64,000 bases of DNA from Chrysoperla carnea (taxonomy: Eukaryota; Arthropoda; Insecta; Neuroptera; Chrysopidae): contig NC_058337.1 in NCBI RefSeq assembly GCF_905475395.1, positions 136,793,960-136,857,959 of the forward strand, read 5' to 3'. The notes under the pieces are model-generated. The model had not been told where the DNA came from. It saw nothing but the letters and a program-made list of their open reading frames with translations, and searched no databases. Shown here one piece after another: positions 61,301 through 64,000 of the stretch. Made by a program: the position numbers and the translations under genes. Within the stretch, counting starts at the first letter, position 1. Each line of letters opens with the position of its first letter.

Positions 61301-62120
61301 GAGAATTTTTGGACGTTTAGATTGCAAGATAATCAGCTGCAAGGTTCGCGATTTCCCCATTCAAGGCATGTAAAACTCACTGTCCTCCCAGCTATTCTTT
61401 ACGATATTAGATATTAATTTTCGTTTTCGAGATACTAATGACGTAAATTGGTCAATATTTGAAACGTAGGCATAATTATCTCATGTTTTTAACGGTCGAA
61501 ATTTCTGAATCTTTAGGATTGAATGGTAAGCCCTATTAAGCTCTTCTGTCGAAGAAAAATTTTACCACAGCTTAAGCATAAGAACTGGAAAAAATATCAA
61601 GGTGGAAATATCTTAAGGAGTAAACTCCAAAAAACCCGCTGTATACAATATTATTCAAAATAGAGTCAGATTTTCATCTGTCTTTTCTCTTTTTTCTTCT
61701 TTTCTGAATACACTGCCATTACTATCAACATTCTAAATGTCATTGTAAAACAGATATTGTGCGTATAAGAAAAAATTCTATTAACTCGACTTTACTATAC
61801 GGTGTATATGTTGTATATGTATGTATACCTATTATTCGCTATTTTTTCTTTCTTGGCGTTTACCCTCTAAAATCATTATTTTATGCATGAATATATATGC
61901 GTTATATGTGCGTTGTTTGTGCGTATATACACAAACCATTAGTAATGTTCATTTTTGTTTTGAATTTTTTATCTTAAAAAGTATTATATGGTTATGCAGA
62001 GATTATCAGGGCCGGTCATATATTAGTATTCATATGTAAAGTGATTTGTTGGTAATAAATAATGGTTTAGAAAACTAAAAAAAACACGCTTTATTGCACT
62101 AAAAAGTTGATAAAGTCTTT
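58397..62120. other. Non-coding DNA, no gene supported
   Basis: AT-rich filler. Plus-strand frames at 59,606-59,836, 60,762-61,046, 60,992-61,195 and 61,821-62,039 show no domain, no splice partners and no homology I recognise. TATGTATGTATA-like microsatellite near 61,805. Confidence 0.55.
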
Positions 62121-62225
62121 AATTGTAATAATTTAAAAGCGTGGGGTGTTCTCTACATTCATTCTTAACATTAACTGGTTTGATAGGTATCGACCACCAC
62201 ACGCTTTTAATTTAACATTACAATT
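62121..62225. mobile_element. 105 bp foldback/mini-MITE with about 28 bp terminal inverted repeats
   Basis: AATTGTAATAATTTAAAAGC then GTGGGGTG at the left (62,121-62,148) pairs with the right arm 62,196-62,225, whose reverse complement reads AATTGTAATGTTAAATTAAA then AGCGTGTGGTG; the right arm has a 3 base insertion. The loop is about 47 bp. Target duplications are not evident in the AT-rich flanks. Confidence 0.7.
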
Positions 62226-62394
62226 ATTATACACTTTTGACTACAATAATGCGCGTAATTGTATTTTTTTAAAACTCTAATTGAATTTCTAATTTTTTGT
62301 CTCGTCAAATAATATATTATGTACTCCTTGGTGAACAAAGCAGAATAAAAAAAATTTATTAACGTAACTAGACCATCTAAACGATTATATTACT

Positions 62395-62865
62395 ACTAGC
62401 GGCCCCGACGGACGTTGTCCCGTAAAAACGTAACTCCAATTCATGAATACCTATACTACGTTTAGCCTGTCCGCTAAACCCATCCCGCTAAACCCCAATT
62501 TAACTCCTATTTATTGGAGTGGCCTGACCTTCGACTTTTGGCCTGACCTTTGATAGTAGAGCTCGCTGCGCTCGCATATGGCTCTAATAAATGCCTATTG
62601 ACAATACCTGAATACTATTAAAAATACATAGTACACATAGTATACATAATGTGATATGATTTATATGCGCTTCCACCATTTAATGAAATTTCATTTTTTT
62701 GGTACGGAGCCCTCAAAAACAGTTGTACTGGACCAAATTGTAAATCTAAACCATTCTCGAATCTCCACGAACACACACAAAAAATTTCATCAAAATCGGT
62801 CCAGCCGTCTAGGAGGAGTTCAATTACATACACACGCACACAAGAAATATATATATATTAAGATT
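62395..62865 (-). mobile_element. Non-autonomous non-LTR element, copy 2
   Basis: Nearly identical over its whole 471 bp to copy 1 at 50,323-50,790. Examples of differences: GACTTTTGGCC for GACCTTTTGCC, GTACTGGACCAAATTG for GTAGTGGACCGAATGG, CTCCACGAACACACAC for CCCCTTGAACTCACAC. Identity by eye is at least 94%. Both start at the same ACTAGCGG and end at the same AT-rich tail, so they are separate insertions of one recently active source, not a segmental duplication. Confidence 0.8.
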
Positions 62866-63829
62866 AATATTTCAAGATAATATCAAGGATAAGATTATTC
62901 TGGGAAACTTTTTGCACCGTTTACTGCTTCTATTGTGTAATGCAACAAATATGAAAAGAACTTATGCCGTTCCAAGACATAACGATTCATAAAGCTCTTT
63001 GGGCGGGATTAAAATAACCTTCTATAATGAGTTTGATGGGAAGCTTGGCAGCAATTTTTGTTTCTATTATTGATTGATGACTCAATTTAAAATGTAATCT
63101 TGACCAAAAAATTAGAAAAGTCGGGTCCATTATTTTATTTGAATTTTGGTCTCATTAGGTCAAAAATCGATTTTTTAATAACACTGCCAAATTTAGCCGA
63201 ACTGAATAAAATTTGACTAAAATTGAATTTTACCCTTCTAACCTATTAAAGGTAGATTAAATTTGAAATTCGACAAATATATATAACCTCTCAACGATGT
63301 TACTTGCGTAAAGTGCACATTTCAATAGAAAATCTATATTTTCTATTTCATAATCATCAGAAATTATAGTTTAATACTATAACTGTCGTTATGGTTGTTA
63401 AACTCCTACATTTTATGGTGACTATGTATCAATGGATAATATTCTATCATTCTGTTGATTTTGGAAATGATAGATAATACGGCTCTATGAGTATTAAAAT
63501 AAGTAAGTATTTTACTAAGCCCTGTAATAATTATAATATAAAATAAACTATAGTGATCTAAGTATAAAGTAGATAAGTAGGTATAATAAATAAATGGTAG
63601 GTAGTTGTTAAATTCATTATGAATTGTTAATTATTAAAATTTAAAATAAAATTTCAATGTATTAGCATTTTTAATGCTATATACCTATAATATTATATAA
63701 ATATCAAACAGGTATTAAGTGCGTTTATTATAATAAAATGTGATGCACAGTAGATATCGATTTTGAAAAGGCTGTAAAAAATTCTCATTAGACTTTCCAA
63801 ATTAATTTATAACATCTTTAGGTACAAAA
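62866..63829. other. Non-coding DNA, no gene seen
   Basis: AT-rich sequence without open frames of note. Confidence 0.5.
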
Positions 63830-64000
63830 CTTTAGGAAAATTTTTCAGGTACAAAACCTTAAACTCGCACTTTAAATATGACTAAGAACACTCTCCATTA
63901 AAATTACCTTTTTTACCTTCGACCTTTCTCCAAATTATGAAGATCATCGCGTATTTTTTTAGTTGTTCCCATTACGGAACTCAAAACTTGTTAGAAATTT
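63830..64000 (-). repeat. Family B repeat copy, cut by the window end
   Basis: AGGTACAAAACCTTAAACTC, GCACTTTAAATATGACTAAG, AACACTCTCCATTAAAATTA and GAAGATCATCGC match the first half-unit at 9,383-9,520. It runs off the right edge. Confidence 0.7.

Overview
This is a 64 kb piece of AT-rich eukaryotic nuclear DNA, almost certainly from an insect. The evidence is two intron-containing genes of animal type with GT-AG junctions, a secreted CAP (antigen 5/venom allergen-like) gene of the insect form, and a dense background of decayed non-autonomous transposons, tRNA-derived SINE pieces and non-LTR retrotransposon tails of kinds common in insect genomes. The order cannot be fixed from the sequence. 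There is no sign of bacterial, viral or organellar gene organisation, and almost all open frames under about 110 codons look like chance frames in AT-rich DNA.

Layout. Positions 1 to about 38 kb hold no gene I can support; they are a gene desert of old repeats. From 38,110 to 41,275 (+) lies a six-exon CAP-superfamily gene whose exons join into one continuous 3' reading frame; only its initiating exon is uncertain. From 46,028 down to 43,442 (-) lie the last two coding exons of timeout (timeless-2, the orthologue of mammalian TIMELESS), ending in a lysine/aspartate/serine-rich tail built from 37-residue repeats. The two genes are convergent, with about 2.2 kb between their stop codons. The N-terminal part of timeout was not found between 46 and 64 kb, so it lies behind a very large intron, in exons too small to recognise, or outside the window.

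Repeats dominate the rest. The main family is a roughly 480-620 bp unclassified non-autonomous element, seen eight times in both orientations. Others are two near-identical ~470 bp non-LTR-derived copies (one with an 8 bp target duplication), a TA-flanked mariner-like MITE and a second possible one with a family-A element inside it, tRNA-derived SINE pieces, a family carrying the phrase AAACGGATGAACCGATTTT, and several local duplications, two of them inside introns of the two genes. A LINE RNase H remnant sits in antisense in the last CAP intron.

The two genes have no evident functional link: one encodes a secreted extracellular protein, the other a nuclear replication-fork/cohesion factor. 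I found no convincing undescribed system. The observations most worth checking are the repeat-built acidic tail of timeout, the eight-copy element family, and an inverted pair of cAMP-response-element-like arms near 10 kb.
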